Assembly (NCBI GenBank): GCA_902552185.1
Contig: CACDFZ010000004.1
Coordinates: forward strand, 1-64,000
Direction: 5' to 3'
From: an uncultured Pelagibacteraceae bacterium
GTDB lineage: Bacteria > Pseudomonadota > Alphaproteobacteria > Pelagibacterales > Pelagibacteraceae
DNA: 64,000 bases
In this document: positions 44,778-54,485 of the stretch, in pieces
How positions within the stretch are numbered: position 1 is the stretch's first letter
Layout of the letters: the number at the start of each line of letters is the position of its first letter
Position numbers and translations under genes: made by a program
Notes under the pieces: generated by a model
Told to the model about the DNA's origin: nothing
The model's database searches: none
The model's input: only the letters and a program-made list of their open reading frames with translations

Positions 44778-45811
44778 TAATAACTATTTTCCTCAAGTTT
44801 TTTTGACATCTCAGCTATATTGTCTGGAGGCCAGTTAGGTATTTCCATTCCTAGATATAAAGACATAGTATTTAAGACTTCTTTAATTTCATTAAGTGAT
44901 TTTCTACCAAAGTTTGGCGTTCTTAACATTTCTGGTTCAGTTTTTTGAACTAAATCTCCTATGTAAATAATATTATCGTTTTTTAGACAATTCATTGATC
45001 TAACAGACAATTCAAGTTCTTCAACTCTTTTTAATAAATTTTTATTAAATTCTGGTTCTGAAGATTTTACCTCTTTCACAATTTCTTTTGGATCTTCAAA
45101 ATTAACAAACATTGAAAGCTGATCTTGAAATATCCTAGCTGAGTAAGCTATCGCATCCTCTGCAGCAACTGTTCCATTAGTTTCTACATTCATGACTAAT
45201 TTATCGTAGTCTAGTGCACTACCAGCTCTTGTATTCTCTATTGAGAACGATACTTTTTTAACTGGGCTAAATAAAGAGTCTATTGATATCAATCCCAGAG
45301 GGCTGTCTTCTGATCTGTTTTTTGGAGCGGGAACATATCCTTTTCCAGAATTGACAAATAATTCCATATGAAAATTTGTTTTCTCATCAACGTTACAAAT
45401 TGTTTGTTCAGGATTTAAAATTTCAACTTCCGGTCCTAATGTTATATCTTTAGCCTTAACTTCTTTTGGACCCTTGATATCTAAAATAATTTTTTTAGAA
45501 CTTGTCGAATTACATTTGATTGCTAAATTTTTTACATTTAATACAATATCTGTTACATCTTCTCTCACTCCCTTTATTGATGAGAATTCATGTAAAACAC
45601 CATCAATTTGTATTGCTGTAACAGCTGCTCCTTGAATTGATGATAATAAAATTCTTCTTAATGAATTTCCTATTGTTTGACCAAATCCTTTTTCCAAAGG
45701 TTCGGCAACAACTTTTGCAAAAGATTTATCATCACTACTCGTAATACTTAACTTATTTGGCTTGATTAAATCTTTCCAATTTTTATCAATGATATTAGTG
45801 TTTGATTGCAT
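44777..45811 (-). CDS. rpoA: RNA polymerase alpha subunit
   Basis: The alpha subunit dimerises to nucleate the core enzyme. In 344 residues the N-terminal domain shows [20 protein letters not shown] and [11 protein letters not shown]. The C-terminal helix-hairpin domain that binds UP elements and activators is complete ([38 protein letters not shown]). Length is normal. It shares one base with rpsK and one with rplQ. Confidence 0.98.
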   Translation of the reverse strand: MQSNTNIIDKNWKDLIKPNKLSITSSDDKSFAKVVAEPLEKGFGQTIGNSLRRILLSSIQGAAVTAIQIDGVLHEFSSIKGVREDVTDIVLNVKNLAIKCNSTSSKKIILDIKGPKEVKAKDITLGPEVEILNPEQTICNVDEKTNFHMELFVNSGKGYVPAPKNRSEDSPLGLISIDSLFSPVKKVSFSIENTRAGSALDYDKLVMNVETNGTVAAEDAIAYSARIFQDQLSMFVNFEDPKEIVKEVKSSEPEFNKNLLKRVEELELSVRSMNCLKNDNIIYIGDLVQKTEPEMLRTPNFGRKSLNEIKEVLNTMSLYLGMEIPNWPPDNIAEMSKKLEENSY

Positions 45812-46251
45812 TAAACTCTCCTTTTTTTTGGTGGTCGTGTACCATTGTGTGGCATAGGTGTTGTATCTTTTATTGAAAGAATTTTGAAACCTCTTGATTG
45901 CAACGATCTTAACGCTGTTTCCCTTCCTGAACCTGGACCCTTTACCTGAACTGTTAATGTTCTTAAACCCATTTCGTAAGCTTTTGCACCAGCGTCATCA
46001 GCTGCTACCTGTGCTGCATATGGAGTAGATTTTCTCGAACCTTTAAATCCTTTTGAACCCGCAGAAGACCAGGAAATTACATTTCCTGTTTCATCCGCTA
46101 TAGATATAATAGTGTTATTAAAAGTAGAATTTACGAAGGCAATTCCAGAAGTAACATTTCTCTTAATTTTTTTCTTTTTTTTAAATTGAGTTTCTTTTTT
46201 TTTAACTTCTTTATTTTCTGTTTCTTGTTTTTCTTCAACTTTTTTATTCAT
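45811..46251 (-). CDS. rpsK: 30S ribosomal protein S11
   Basis: S11 lines the mRNA exit platform of the small subunit. The core has [42 protein letters not shown] and the [13 protein letters not shown] end. The 146 residues include an N-terminal Lys/Glu/Gln-rich extension of about 20 residues compared with the usual 129. It follows rpsM after 2 nt. Confidence 0.96.
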   Translation of the reverse strand: MNKKVEEKQETENKEVKKKETQFKKKKKIKRNVTSGIAFVNSTFNNTIISIADETGNVISWSSAGSKGFKGSRKSTPYAAQVAADDAGAKAYEMGLRTLTVQVKGPGSGRETALRSLQSRGFKILSIKDTTPMPHNGTRPPKKRRV

Positions 46252-46253
46252 AA

Positions 46254-46637
46254 TTATTTTTTAAGTGGTGTTAATTTTTTTCCAGCAATAGCTATTGCCT
46301 TACCTTTTCTTGTTCTTGCATTACAATGAGTTCTTTGACCTCTAACTGGCAATTTTTTTTTATGTCTACTACCTCTATATGTTGCTAGATCAACTAATCT
46401 TTTTATGTTTACAGAAATATCTCTTCTCAAATCTCCTTCAACTTTATGTTTGCTATCAATATATTCTCTTATTTTTAAAACTTGTTCTTCAGATAGCTGA
46501 TTAACTCTTGTTGTCTCAGAGATGTTTAATTCCTTACAAATTTTTTTTGATGAATATAATCCAATACCGTGGATATATGTTAATGCAATACTAACAACTT
46601 TATTTTGTGGAATGTTTATTCCTGCTATACGAGCCAT
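46254..46637 (-). CDS. rpsM: 30S ribosomal protein S13
   Basis: S13 forms the head contacts with the large subunit and P-site tRNA. The 127 residues contain [26 protein letters not shown], the helix-two-turn-helix region and [15 protein letters not shown] near the end. Length is normal. A 59-nt gap separates it from adk; no rpmJ (L36) is present there. Confidence 0.96.
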   Translation of the reverse strand: MARIAGINIPQNKVVSIALTYIHGIGLYSSKKICKELNISETTRVNQLSEEQVLKIREYIDSKHKVEGDLRRDISVNIKRLVDLATYRGSRHKKKLPVRGQRTHCNARTRKGKAIAIAGKKLTPLKK

Positions 46638-46696
46638 ATTATAAAGGGTTTAATTTCTATGTGCGTATTTAATGACGTTATTGATTAATGTCAACC

Positions 46697-47263
46697 CTAT
46701 ATAGCGGAAATAATAGCGCTAATTTCATCGTTTATTTGATCTATAGGTCTTTCTCCATCCACTACTTTTAATAAATTCAATTTTTTGTAATATTCAATTA
46801 CAGGTTCAGTTGATTTTTCATAGGTTTCAAATCTTCTTATTGCTATTTTCTCGTTATCATCAAATCTTTTCTCTAAACCAAGTCTTTCTGAAATTCTTTT
46901 CTTAATTGTCTCAAGACTTACTGATAATTTTAAAACAATGTCTATTCTTTGCTTATATTTTTTTAACAAATTGTCTAAATTTTTAGCTTGATTTAAATTC
47001 CTAGGGTAACCGTCAAATACAATTCTGTTTTGATACTTGCTATTTGAAATAATTTTTTCTATTAAATCAGAGACAATTATATCAGAAACTAGCTCACCCG
47101 AATTTATAACTGAAGAAATTTTTTTTCCCAATTTTGTATTATCAGAAATTTCTTTTCTTAAAAATTCTCCAGTAGAAAGTTGAAACATATTAAACTTTTC
47201 AACTATAAACTTAGATTGCGTTCCTTTACCAGCGCCAGGTGGTCCAAAAATAACTAAGTTCAT
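46697..47263 (-). CDS. adk: Adenylate kinase, short-LID form
   Basis: Adk equilibrates AMP, ADP and ATP. The 188 residues have the P-loop GPPGAGKGTQ, LSTGEFLR, VFDGYPRNLNQA and the ERLGLEKRFDD region; the LID insertion of about 27 residues found in long-form enzymes is missing, so it belongs to the short type. It lies 4 nt after secY, the usual secY-adk pairing. Confidence 0.95.
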   Translation of the reverse strand: MNLVIFGPPGAGKGTQSKFIVEKFNMFQLSTGEFLRKEISDNTKLGKKISSVINSGELVSDIIVSDLIEKIISNSKYQNRIVFDGYPRNLNQAKNLDNLLKKYKQRIDIVLKLSVSLETIKKRISERLGLEKRFDDNEKIAIRRFETYEKSTEPVIEYYKKLNLLKVVDGERPIDQINDEISAIISAI

Positions 47264-47267
47264 TTTG

Positions 47268-48569
47268 TTACTTCCCGAATTTTGCTTTTTTTATTAAAGA
47301 TTCGTATTGTGAGCTCATCAATCTAGTTTGAACTTGTGTTACTGTATCCATCGCTACCACAACAACAATTAAAATTGATGTTCCACCCAAATAAAATGGA
47401 ATTGGATATCTTGCTATTAAAAATTCTGGCATCAAGCATACAATTGTCAAATACATCGCGCCAATAGTAGTTAGTCTTGTTAAAATTGTTTCTATATATT
47501 CCGCAGTTCTTTCACCTGGTCTTATACCAGGAATATAACCTCCATATTTTCTTAAATTTTCTGCAGTTTCTTTTGGGTTGAATACAATTGAAGTGTAGAA
47601 AAATGAAAAAAATATAATTCCAAAAGCATATAAAGACATATACAAAGGTTGACCTTGAGTGAAGAGAGATGAAATATTTATAAAAAAATCCGATTCTGCA
47701 AAACCAAAATTACTCATCGTTATAGGTAACAAGAGTAAAGCTGACGCAAATATAGCTGGTATTACACCCGCTGTATTAATTTTTAATGGTAAATGTGAAG
47801 ACTCACCACCATAAATTTTGTTACCCATCTGCCTTTTTGGATAATTAATTAAAATTTTTCTTACTGCTCTTTCAAAGAAAACAATAAACAAAACCGTTAT
47901 AATTACTAAAATAAATATTCCTACTATCATTACTGCGGATAACGCACCTGTTCTTCCAAGTTCAAATGTTGAGGCAAGAGCTCTTGGTATTTCAGCAACA
48001 ATACCTGAGAATATTATCAATGATATACCATTTCCTATCCCTCTAAGAGTGATCTGTTCTCCTAACCACATTAAAAAAGTTGTTCCCGCTACTAAAGATA
48101 TAGTGGTAGTAACTCTAAAATACATTCCAGGTTCTATAACTAAGTTTCCTGCATTTTCAATTCCTACAGCAACACCATAACCTTGTAGGCCAGCAATCAT
48201 TACAGTTCCGTATCTTGTAATCTGAGTTATTTTTTTTCTTCCCATTTCCCCTTGTTCTTTTAAGTTTTTAAAATAATCTGAAGTTCCAGTTAATAACTGA
48301 ACTATAATTGATGAAGATATATATGGCATAATCCCAAGAGCAAATATGGCCATTCTAGTTACTGCGCCCCCAGAAAACATATTAAACATTCCAAGAAGAC
48401 CCTTTTGGCTAGATGCCATAATTTCTTTTAAAGCGTCTGGATCAATACCCGCTAACGGAACATAAGTGCCTAATCTATAAATAATTAATAAAAAAATTGT
48501 AAAAAAAATTCTATTCTTTAGATCTGTTGCATGACTAAAAGCACCAGGGTTTAAATTTTCGCTAGACAT
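47268..48569 (-). CDS. secY: Protein translocase subunit SecY
   Basis: SecY is the channel of the Sec translocon. The 433-residue protein has ten membrane helices. Conserved parts include RLGTYVPLAGID, SGGAVTRMAIFALGIMPYISSSIIVQLLT, LGEQITLRGIGNG, and the cytoplasmic ribosome/SecA-binding loop RRQMGNKIYGGESSHLPL-like sequence (PKRQMGNKIYGG), then YIPGIRPGERT. Length is normal. It is 4 nt after rplO. Confidence 0.98.
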   Translation of the reverse strand: MSSENLNPGAFSHATDLKNRIFFTIFLLIIYRLGTYVPLAGIDPDALKEIMASSQKGLLGMFNMFSGGAVTRMAIFALGIMPYISSSIIVQLLTGTSDYFKNLKEQGEMGRKKITQITRYGTVMIAGLQGYGVAVGIENAGNLVIEPGMYFRVTTTISLVAGTTFLMWLGEQITLRGIGNGISLIIFSGIVAEIPRALASTFELGRTGALSAVMIVGIFILVIITVLFIVFFERAVRKILINYPKRQMGNKIYGGESSHLPLKINTAGVIPAIFASALLLLPITMSNFGFAESDFFINISSLFTQGQPLYMSLYAFGIIFFSFFYTSIVFNPKETAENLRKYGGYIPGIRPGERTAEYIETILTRLTTIGAMYLTIVCLMPEFLIARYPIPFYLGGTSILIVVVVAMDTVTQVQTRLMSSQYESLIKKAKFGK

Positions 48570-48573
48570 AATT

Positions 48574-49026
48574 TTAGTTTTTAATAAGAGTTAATTTACC
48601 ACCAATTTTTTCAATTTTTTCTTTGGCTTGTTTTGAAATAAAATTAACTGATAAACTTATTTTATTTTTAATTTCACCTTGGCCTAATATTTTAAGTTTT
48701 TCATATTTTTTCGCAATAATCTTCTTACTTTGTAGTGTCTTTAAATCTAAATTGTTACTTAACGAAAGTTTTTTTTGATCAAAAAAACTTTGTAAATTTG
48801 ATAGGTTTAATATTGCAGTATTAGATTTTTTGAAAGATTTAAATCCACGTTTAGGTAATCTTCTAAATAAAGGCATTTGTCCACCCTCAAAACTTTTAAT
48901 AGCAACTCCTGATCTTGCTTTTTGACCTTTATGACCTCTACCGGATGTTTTTCCTTTTCCAGATCCGATACCTCTACCAGGTCTAATTTTTTTTTTATTT
49001 GTTTTTATTAAATTGTTTAATTTCAT
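48574..49026 (-). CDS. rplO: 50S ribosomal protein L15
   Basis: L15 bridges 23S rRNA domains. The glycine/Arg-rich N-terminus [20 protein letters not shown] is followed by [15 protein letters not shown]. At 150 residues it is of normal size. Its start overlaps the rpsE stop by 4 nt; the gene for L30 (rpmD), which normally lies between rpsE and rplO, is absent. Confidence 0.95.
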   Translation of the reverse strand: MKLNNLIKTNKKKIRPGRGIGSGKGKTSGRGHKGQKARSGVAIKSFEGGQMPLFRRLPKRGFKSFKKSNTAILNLSNLQSFFDQKKLSLSNNLDLKTLQSKKIIAKKYEKLKILGQGEIKNKISLSVNFISKQAKEKIEKIGGKLTLIKN

Positions 49027-49529
49027 TTTTTTTGCTCTCTTTTTAAAATAATTTCAGATATTTTTTTTCCTCTGATTGATGATAGAAGTTTAGGTGAAAT
49101 TTGTGATCTTAGCCCATTTACACATGCTTTTAAAACGTTATGCGGGTTAGCAGAACCTAATGATTTTGCAACTACATCTTGAATACCTAAAACTTCACAA
49201 ACTGATCTGATCGCTCCACCAGCAATTATACCTGTTCCTGCTGGTGCAGATCTCATAAATACTTTTCCCGAACCATTCTTACCTTTAACATCATGATGCA
49301 AAGTTCTGCCATCCTTTAAAGGTATTTTGACTTGGTTTCTTTTAGCAACCTCAGTAGCTTTTTTTATAGCATCAGGAACTTGTTTTGATTTTCCTTGGCC
49401 AATACCTATTGATCCTTTTTGGTTTCCGACAACGACCAAAGCAGCAAATCCAAATCTTCGTCCACCCTTCACAACTTTAGTAATTCTATTGATAGCTACT
49501 AGCTTTTCTTTATATTCAATTTCACTCAT
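49023..49529 (-). CDS. rpsE: 30S ribosomal protein S5
   Basis: S5 contributes to decoding fidelity. The 168 residues contain [60 protein letters not shown]-type sequence, and [15 protein letters not shown]. Length is standard. It abuts rplR and overlaps rplO. Confidence 0.97.
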   Translation of the reverse strand: MSEIEYKEKLVAINRITKVVKGGRRFGFAALVVVGNQKGSIGIGQGKSKQVPDAIKKATEVAKRNQVKIPLKDGRTLHHDVKGKNGSGKVFMRSAPAGTGIIAGGAIRSVCEVLGIQDVVAKSLGSANPHNVLKACVNGLRSQISPKLLSSIRGKKISEIILKREQKK

Positions 49530-49883
49530 TTATAATTTTAAACCATTCTTTCTAAGAGAGTCAGCTAATGCCTTAATACGTCCATGGTATTTATAAGCTC
49601 CTCTATCAAAATAAACACTACTTATCTTTTTTTCTTTTGCTCTTTTCGCAAGCAATTCTCCTAAGATATTAGATAAATCCATTTTTTTTGTTTTATTTTT
49701 TTTAATCTCTTTTTCTGTTGATGAAGCTGAAACTAAGGTTTTGCTTATTTTATCGTCTATAATTTGAGCAGAAATATTTTTAGTCGATTTGAAAACAGTA
49801 ATTCTCAATTTATTAGTGTTTACATCTCTTAATTTTTTTCTATTTCTAATCTTTCTTTTTATTTTTGAGCTTACTTTTTTCAT
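49530..49883 (-). CDS. rplR: 50S ribosomal protein L18
   Basis: L18 carries 5S rRNA with L5 and L25. The 117 residues show the basic start KIKRKIRNRKKLRDVN, LRITVFKSTKNISAQIIDD, and the C-terminal FDRGAYKYHGRIKALADSLR signature. No gap separates it from rplF or rpsE. Confidence 0.95.
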   Translation of the reverse strand: MKKVSSKIKRKIRNRKKLRDVNTNKLRITVFKSTKNISAQIIDDKISKTLVSASSTEKEIKKNKTKKMDLSNILGELLAKRAKEKKISSVYFDRGAYKYHGRIKALADSLRKNGLKL

Positions 49884-50429
49884 TTATTTTTTCTTTCCTT
49901 CTTTTCTTAAAACATACTGATTTCTTTCTTTTATGCCTTTCCCTTTATAAGGTTCTACAGGTTTTAGAGATTTAATATCAGAGGCTATTTTTGATACAAG
50001 TTCTTTATCTACACCATTTATCTTTATAATAGTTTGCTTTTCCACTTGAATTTTTACATCTTTTGGAAATTTAAAATTTACATCATGACTAAAACCTATT
50101 TGTAAATTTAAAGTTTCACCTTTCAAATTAGCTCTAAAACCTACACCATTTAATTCTAGTATTTTTTCATGTCCCGATGAGACGCCAATAACTGCGTTAT
50201 TTATGAGACTTCTATAAGTTCCCCAAAGTAACATTGTCTTATTATCAACTGATTTGTTTATAGGGTTAATTTGGAATTCATTTTTTTCATTTACTTTTGA
50301 AGAAAATATTTTTTCGTTTATAAAAAGTGATTTATTTCCTTTAGGACCAGTAACTGTGATTTTATCACCCTCTATTTTAATAGACGTTTCTTTTGGTAAT
50401 ACAATATTTTTTTTTCCAATTTTTGACAT
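49884..50429 (-). CDS. rplF: 50S ribosomal protein L6
   Basis: L6 lies by the factor-binding site. The 181 residues start MSKIGKKNIVLPKE and carry the two internal repeats, with GYRSLINNAVIGVSSG-type sequence, LNGVGFRANLKG and the terminal VEPYKGKGIKERNQYVLRKE. Normal length; one-base overlap with rpsH. Confidence 0.96.
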   Translation of the reverse strand: MSKIGKKNIVLPKETSIKIEGDKITVTGPKGNKSLFINEKIFSSKVNEKNEFQINPINKSVDNKTMLLWGTYRSLINNAVIGVSSGHEKILELNGVGFRANLKGETLNLQIGFSHDVNFKFPKDVKIQVEKQTIIKINGVDKELVSKIASDIKSLKPVEPYKGKGIKERNQYVLRKEGKKK

Positions 50430-50827
50430 TAAAATACCTTACAAATTATTTCCCCACCAATATTATTTTTTCTAGCTTCAATATCTGACATTACGCCTTG
50501 TGAAGTAGATATTATAGCCATACCTAATCCATTTTGTATTTTTGGAATGCTTGTGGCTCTTGAGTATACTCTTCTTCCTGGTTTTGATATTCGCTTAATT
50601 TCTTTAATCACAGGTGTTCCCTCGTAATATTTTAAATTTACTTTAATAACTTTTTTGTTGTTTTCACTACTTTCTAAAAAAAAACTAGTTATATACCCTT
50701 CCGTTTTTAAAATTTCTAATATTTTAGATCTAAACTTAGATGCAGGTATATTTACTGAGTTTAAATTTCTCATTTGTCCATTTCTTATTCTTGTAAACAT
50801 ATCGCCTATTGGATCAACTAAAGTCAT
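50429..50827 (-). CDS. rpsH: 30S ribosomal protein S8
   Basis: S8 binds the central 16S domain and in E. coli represses the spc operon. The 132 residues begin DPIGDMFTRIRNGQMR, continue IPASKFRSKILEILKTEGY, and end with ISTSQGVMSDIEARKNNIGG and EIICKVF. Length is normal. Seven bases separate it from rpsN. Confidence 0.96.
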   Translation of the reverse strand: MTLVDPIGDMFTRIRNGQMRNLNSVNIPASKFRSKILEILKTEGYITSFFLESSENNKKVIKVNLKYYEGTPVIKEIKRISKPGRRVYSRATSIPKIQNGLGMAIISTSQGVMSDIEARKNNIGGEIICKVF

Positions 50828-50834
50828 ATTCCTC

Positions 50835-51140
50835 CTACCAACTTGATTTAATTATGCCAGGAATTTTTCCAGCTGATGCCATATCTCTTAGAGCTATCCT
50901 GGAAATTTTTAATTTTCTATAATATCCATGTGGTCTTCCTGATATACCGCATCGATTCCTAATTCTTACTCTTGACGAGTTCTTAGGTAATTTGTCCAAT
51001 TTAAGTTGAGCAGCAAATCTCTCTGCTAATTCTAACTTTTTATTCATTATTATTTTTTTTAACTTTATTCTTTTTTTTTCAAATTTATTTACCATTTTCA
51101 TTCTCTTTAAATTTTTTTGTATTGCACTTTTTTTTGCCAT
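50835..51140 (-). CDS. rpsN: 30S ribosomal protein S14 (zinc-independent form)
   Basis: S14 sits in the head of the small subunit. The 101-residue protein is the long form with a single Cys in [16 protein letters not shown], lacking the paired CxxC zinc site, and ends IPGIIKSSW. It lies between rplE (6 nt) and rpsH (7 nt). Confidence 0.95.
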   Translation of the reverse strand: MAKKSAIQKNLKRMKMVNKFEKKRIKLKKIIMNKKLELAERFAAQLKLDKLPKNSSRVRIRNRCGISGRPHGYYRKLKISRIALRDMASAGKIPGIIKSSW

Positions 51141-51146
51141 TTCACC

Positions 51147-51695
51147 TCACTTTTTTTCTGTTATTGGAAAATTAAATTCTTTTAAAAGTTCAAGAGTTCC
51201 TTTTTTTGAAGTGTTAGATGTAACTATAGTGATATCTAAACCTCTTATCTTATCAACTTTATCAAAATTTACTTCTGGAAATATAATGTGTTCTTTTATA
51301 CCAAAACTATAGTTTCCAGAGTTATCAATTCCTTCTGCCTTTAAACCTCTAAAATCTTTTATTCTTGGTAAAGCAATGTTAACGAGTCTATCAACAAACT
51401 CGTACATTTTATTTGATCTCAGTGTAACCTTGGCACCTGCACTTTGACCTTTTCTAGTTTTGAAATTTGCTATAGATTTTTTAAATTTCGTGATAATCGG
51501 CTTCTGACCTGTAATTAAACTTAAATCATCCAAACTAGTTTTAATTTTTTTTCCATCTGAAGCATCCTCCCCTAAACCCATATTTAAAACAATTTTTACA
51601 AGTTTTGGTGCTTGATGTTTATTTTTATAATTTAGTTTAGTCATTAAATTTTTAATTATATCTTTCTCGTATAATGTTTTAAGCCTTGGTATCAT
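51147..51695 (-). CDS. rplE: 50S ribosomal protein L5
   Basis: L5 binds 5S rRNA and contacts P-site tRNA. The 182 residues include PRLKTLYEKDI, KIVLNMGLGE, ITGQKPIITKFKKSIANF and RSNKMYEFVDRLVNIALPR, then IDNSGNYSFGIKEHIIFPE. Normal in length. One-base overlap with rplX. Confidence 0.96.
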   Translation of the reverse strand: MIPRLKTLYEKDIIKNLMTKLNYKNKHQAPKLVKIVLNMGLGEDASDGKKIKTSLDDLSLITGQKPIITKFKKSIANFKTRKGQSAGAKVTLRSNKMYEFVDRLVNIALPRIKDFRGLKAEGIDNSGNYSFGIKEHIIFPEVNFDKVDKIRGLDITIVTSNTSKKGTLELLKEFNFPITEKK

Positions 51696-51955
51696 TATTT
51701 TTTACTCACTTTTTTAGTTTTAGATTTAGAAACTTGTTTATCAACGTTTTTTACATTTGATATATGTATAAAATTTTCTTTTGTAATAATTCCACCCTTG
51801 TTTTCTTTTGTAGGCTTAAGATGTTTTTTTATCATATTAATAGCTTTAATTTTTACTCTATTCGAGCTTCTGCTAATTTCTAAGATTTCACCAGTTTTTC
51901 CTTTATCTTTGCCAGCGATAACTTTTACTTGTGATCCCTTTTTTAAACCTAACAT
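51695..51955 (-). CDS. rplX: 50S ribosomal protein L24
   Basis: L24 starts large-subunit assembly. The KOW motif is clear: KKGSQVKVIAGKDKGKTGEI, followed by NMIKKHLKPTKENKGGI. At 86 residues it is shorter than the usual 100-105, the reduction being at the C-terminus, which is Lys/Ser rich. It abuts rplN. Confidence 0.94.
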   Translation of the reverse strand: MLGLKKGSQVKVIAGKDKGKTGEILEISRSSNRVKIKAINMIKKHLKPTKENKGGIITKENFIHISNVKNVDKQVSKSKTKKVSKK

Positions 51956-52324
51956 TTATAAGACCTCCGGTGCTAATGATATAATTTTAGTATGTCCTCT
52001 AACTCTTAATTCTCGAGTAACGGGCCCAAATATTCTTGTTCCTATAGGCTCACCTTTTTCATCTGTTAATACAACGGCGTTTGTATCAAATTGAATTTTT
52101 GATCCATCATTTCTGAATATTTCTTTTTTTGTCCTCACAACTACAGCTTTATGAACTGCTCCTTTTTTTACTTTACCTTTTGGAATAGCGTCTTTAACAC
52201 TTATTACAATAATATCACCAACAGAAGCGTATCTTCTTTTAGATCCCCCAAGAACTTTTATACACTCCACTCTCTTTGCTCCGGTATTATCAGCTACATT
52301 TAACTCTGTTTGTACTTGTATCAT
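51956..52324 (-). CDS. rplN: 50S ribosomal protein L14
   Basis: L14 lies at the subunit interface. The 122 residues are highly conserved: [54 protein letters not shown], and [13 protein letters not shown]. Normal length. It overlaps rpsQ by 4 nt. Confidence 0.97.
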   Translation of the reverse strand: MIQVQTELNVADNTGAKRVECIKVLGGSKRRYASVGDIIVISVKDAIPKGKVKKGAVHKAVVVRTKKEIFRNDGSKIQFDTNAVVLTDEKGEPIGTRIFGPVTRELRVRGHTKIISLAPEVL

Positions 52325-52551
52325 TTTTCAATAACCTTCCACCTTTTTTTCTTGGAAATTGGATTGCATTCAATTATTTGAATTATTTGTCCTTCTTTAA
52401 ATTTGTTCTTTTCATCATGAGCATGGTATTTTTTTGATCTTTTTATTACCTTTCCATAAAAAGGGTGAGCAAATTTTCTAGTCACTTCTACAACTACTGT
52501 TTTGTCATTTTTTGCACTTGTTATTACGCCTTTAAGTATCTTTTTTGTCAT
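52321..52551 (-). CDS. rpsQ: 30S ribosomal protein S17
   Basis: S17 is an early-assembly OB-fold protein. The 76 residues show [38 protein letters not shown] and the terminal [11 protein letters not shown]. It is typical in length and overlaps rpmC and rplN by 4 nt each. Confidence 0.96.
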   Translation of the reverse strand: MTKKILKGVITSAKNDKTVVVEVTRKFAHPFYGKVIKRSKKYHAHDEKNKFKEGQIIQIIECNPISKKKRWKVIEK

Positions 52552-52739
52552 TTTGAACCTTTTATAGTTGTATACAGTCTAGCTATACTTTTTTTTATTT
52601 CACCGTATTGTGCAGGATTTTCAACTTGATTGTTTATTCTTTTAAACCTTATATTTAACAAATCTTTTTTTAAGACATCAAGTTTTTTTAGAGCTTGATC
52701 TTTTGTTAATTTTTTATCCTCTTTTTTTTTGTTTGCCAT
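52548..52739 (-). CDS. rpmC: 50S ribosomal protein L29
   Basis: L29 surrounds the exit tunnel near the signal-recognition docking site. The 63-residue helical hairpin has [20 protein letters not shown] and [13 protein letters not shown]-like sequence ([11 protein letters not shown]). Size is normal. One base separates it from rplP. Confidence 0.93.
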   Translation of the reverse strand: MANKKKEDKKLTKDQALKKLDVLKKDLLNIRFKRINNQVENPAQYGEIKKSIARLYTTIKGSK

Positions 52740-52740
52740 T

Positions 52741-53145
52741 TTATCTACTTATAAATTTAGTTTTAATAGGTAACTTAGCTGACGCCTTATACAAAGCTTC
52801 CCTTGCAACTTCCTCAGAAACGCCATCGATCTCAAAAATAATTCGTCCAGGTTTTACTCTACAAGCATAGTATTCTGGTGAACCTTTTCCTTTTCCCATT
52901 CTTACTTCTGTTGGTTTCTTTGAAACTGGTATATTAGGAAACACTCTTGTCCAAACTTTTCCAGTTCTTTTCATATATCTAGTTAGAGCCACTCTTGCAG
53001 CTTCAATTTGTTTTCCTATAACTCTTTCAGGCTGCATAGCTTTAAGTCCAAATTGTCCATAGTTTAAAGTCACAGCACGACTTGCCTTTCCTTTTATTCG
53101 GCCTTTAAAAGCTTTTCTATATTTAGTTCTTGTTGGTTGTAACAT
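52741..53145 (-). CDS. rplP: 50S ribosomal protein L16
   Basis: L16 organises the A-site tRNA region. The 134 residues start [20 protein letters not shown] and include [52 protein letters not shown] and [13 protein letters not shown]. Normal length. It overlaps rpsC by 23 nt. Confidence 0.97.
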   Translation of the reverse strand: MLQPTRTKYRKAFKGRIKGKASRAVTLNYGQFGLKAMQPERVIGKQIEAARVALTRYMKRTGKVWTRVFPNIPVSKKPTEVRMGKGKGSPEYYACRVKPGRIIFEIDGVSEEVAREALYKASAKLPIKTKFISR

Positions 53146-53809
53146 TTTTTACTCTTTCTATTTTTTCTTTTTCAATATCCTTATCAAATAATGCACCTTT
53201 AAAAATCCATACTTTGATACCTATAATTCCATAAGTTGTTAAGGCTTCCGCAAAGCCATAGTCTATATTTGCTCTTAAAGTATGTGATGGTATACTCCCT
53301 TCTCTTAACCACTCGGTACGCGCAATCTCATTACCGGCAAGACGTCCACTTACCATTACTTTTATACCTTTTGCATTTAACCTCATAGCAGATTGCATTG
53401 CTCTTTTCATTGCCCTTCTGTATGCAATTCTTTTTACTAGTTGTTGAGCTATATTTTCAGCAACTAAATTAGCATTTAATTCAGGTTTTTTTATTTCTTT
53501 AATATTTACATTTACTTCACTTTCAGTAATTTTCATTAAATTTTTTTTTATTTTTTCAATATCAGAACCCTTTTTCCCAATTACAAAGCCCGGTCTTGAA
53601 GTATGAATAGAAACTGTACACTTTTTTGAAGACCTTTCTATTATGATTTCTGAAACGCCAGAATTAGTTATGTTTTTCTTAATATATTCGCGCATTTTAA
53701 AATCTTCTATTAAATATTTTCCAAAATCCTTTTTCTTTGCAAACCAAGTGGAGTCCCAACCTCGGTTTATTCCAAGTCTCAAACCTATAGGATTAATTTT
53801 TTGGCCCAT
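53123..53809 (-). CDS. rpsC: 30S ribosomal protein S3
   Basis: S3 forms the mRNA entry channel. The 228 residues hold the KH domain ([20 protein letters not shown]), [13 protein letters not shown]-type sequence, [20 protein letters not shown] and [14 protein letters not shown]. Standard length. It overlaps rplV by 17 nt and rplP by 23 nt. Confidence 0.97.
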   Translation of the reverse strand: MGQKINPIGLRLGINRGWDSTWFAKKKDFGKYLIEDFKMREYIKKNITNSGVSEIIIERSSKKCTVSIHTSRPGFVIGKKGSDIEKIKKNLMKITESEVNVNIKEIKKPELNANLVAENIAQQLVKRIAYRRAMKRAMQSAMRLNAKGIKVMVSGRLAGNEIARTEWLREGSIPSHTLRANIDYGFAEALTTYGIIGIKVWIFKGALFDKDIEKEKIERVKNVTTNKN

Positions 53810-54167
53810 TTTTTATCTCCTTTTTTTCACTTAATATTATTGTAATTCTACTAAATGGTTTTTTTATTGGACTGGCTCTTCCTTTTGCTCTCGGTCTAAA
53901 TCTTTTCATTACCAAAGATTTACCTACATAGGCTTCTTTCACATAAAGATTATCAATATCAAATTGGTTGTTATTTTCAGCGTTAGCAATAGCTGATTTT
54001 ACAGTTTTGCTCACATCCAAGGATATTTTTTTTCTTATAAAGTCTAAATCTCTAAGAACTGCATCAACTTTTTTACCTCTTATATGATCTAAAACTAAAG
54101 CAATTTTTCTTGGACTTGACCTTACGTTTTTATTGATTGCTTTAACAATGTTATTATTTTTTTGCAT
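53793..54167 (-). CDS. rplV: 50S ribosomal protein L22
   Basis: L22 lines the exit tunnel. From ATG 54167 the product has 124 residues: [31 protein letters not shown], and the tunnel loop [20 protein letters not shown]. The frame stays open to 54263, but the extra 32 residues are a Gln/Lys-rich by-product of the alanine-coding end of rpsS read in another frame, so the inner ATG is chosen. It overlaps rpsS by 14 nt. Confidence 0.95.
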   Translation of the reverse strand: MQKNNNIVKAINKNVRSSPRKIALVLDHIRGKKVDAVLRDLDFIRKKISLDVSKTVKSAIANAENNNQFDIDNLYVKEAYVGKSLVMKRFRPRAKGRASPIKKPFSRITIILSEKKEIKNGPKN

Positions 54168-54483
54168 CTTTTGCTCCAGTTGCTGCCGGTGCTGCTGCCG
54201 CTTTTTCTGCTGCTGCTTTTTTATCTGCCGGTGTATGCCCTTTAAAAGTCCTTGTAGGAGCAAATTCTCCTAATTTATGGCCTACCATTTCTTCTGAAAT
54301 GGTTATTGGTATAAAAGATTTCCCATTATGTATCATAAAGCTATGACCTACAAAATCAGGAATAATTGTAGAATTTCTAGACCAAGTTTTAATTGGTTTT
54401 TTTGTGGGATTATCCTTAAGTTTATCAATTTTCTTTAATAAACTTGGATGTACAAACGGACCTTTCCAAACAGCTCTTGTCAT
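54154..54483 (-). CDS. rpsS: 30S ribosomal protein S19 with alanine-rich tail
   Basis: S19 is a head protein next to S13. The core is plain: [52 protein letters not shown]. Beyond it an Ala/Lys-rich tail of roughly 20 residues ([20 protein letters not shown]) makes it 109 residues against about 92. The tail is coded by a local GC-richer stretch at 54160-54235. It is 2 nt after rplB. Confidence 0.96.
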   Translation of the reverse strand: MTRAVWKGPFVHPSLLKKIDKLKDNPTKKPIKTWSRNSTIIPDFVGHSFMIHNGKSFIPITISEEMVGHKLGEFAPTRTFKGHTPADKKAAAEKAAAAPAATGAKDAKK

Positions 54484-54485
54484 AA

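Noticed and set aside
54168-54263. N-terminal extension of rplV upstream of ATG 54167
   Set aside because: It is Gln/Lys-rich sequence from reading the alanine codons of rpsS in another frame; the L22 core begins right after the inner ATG.
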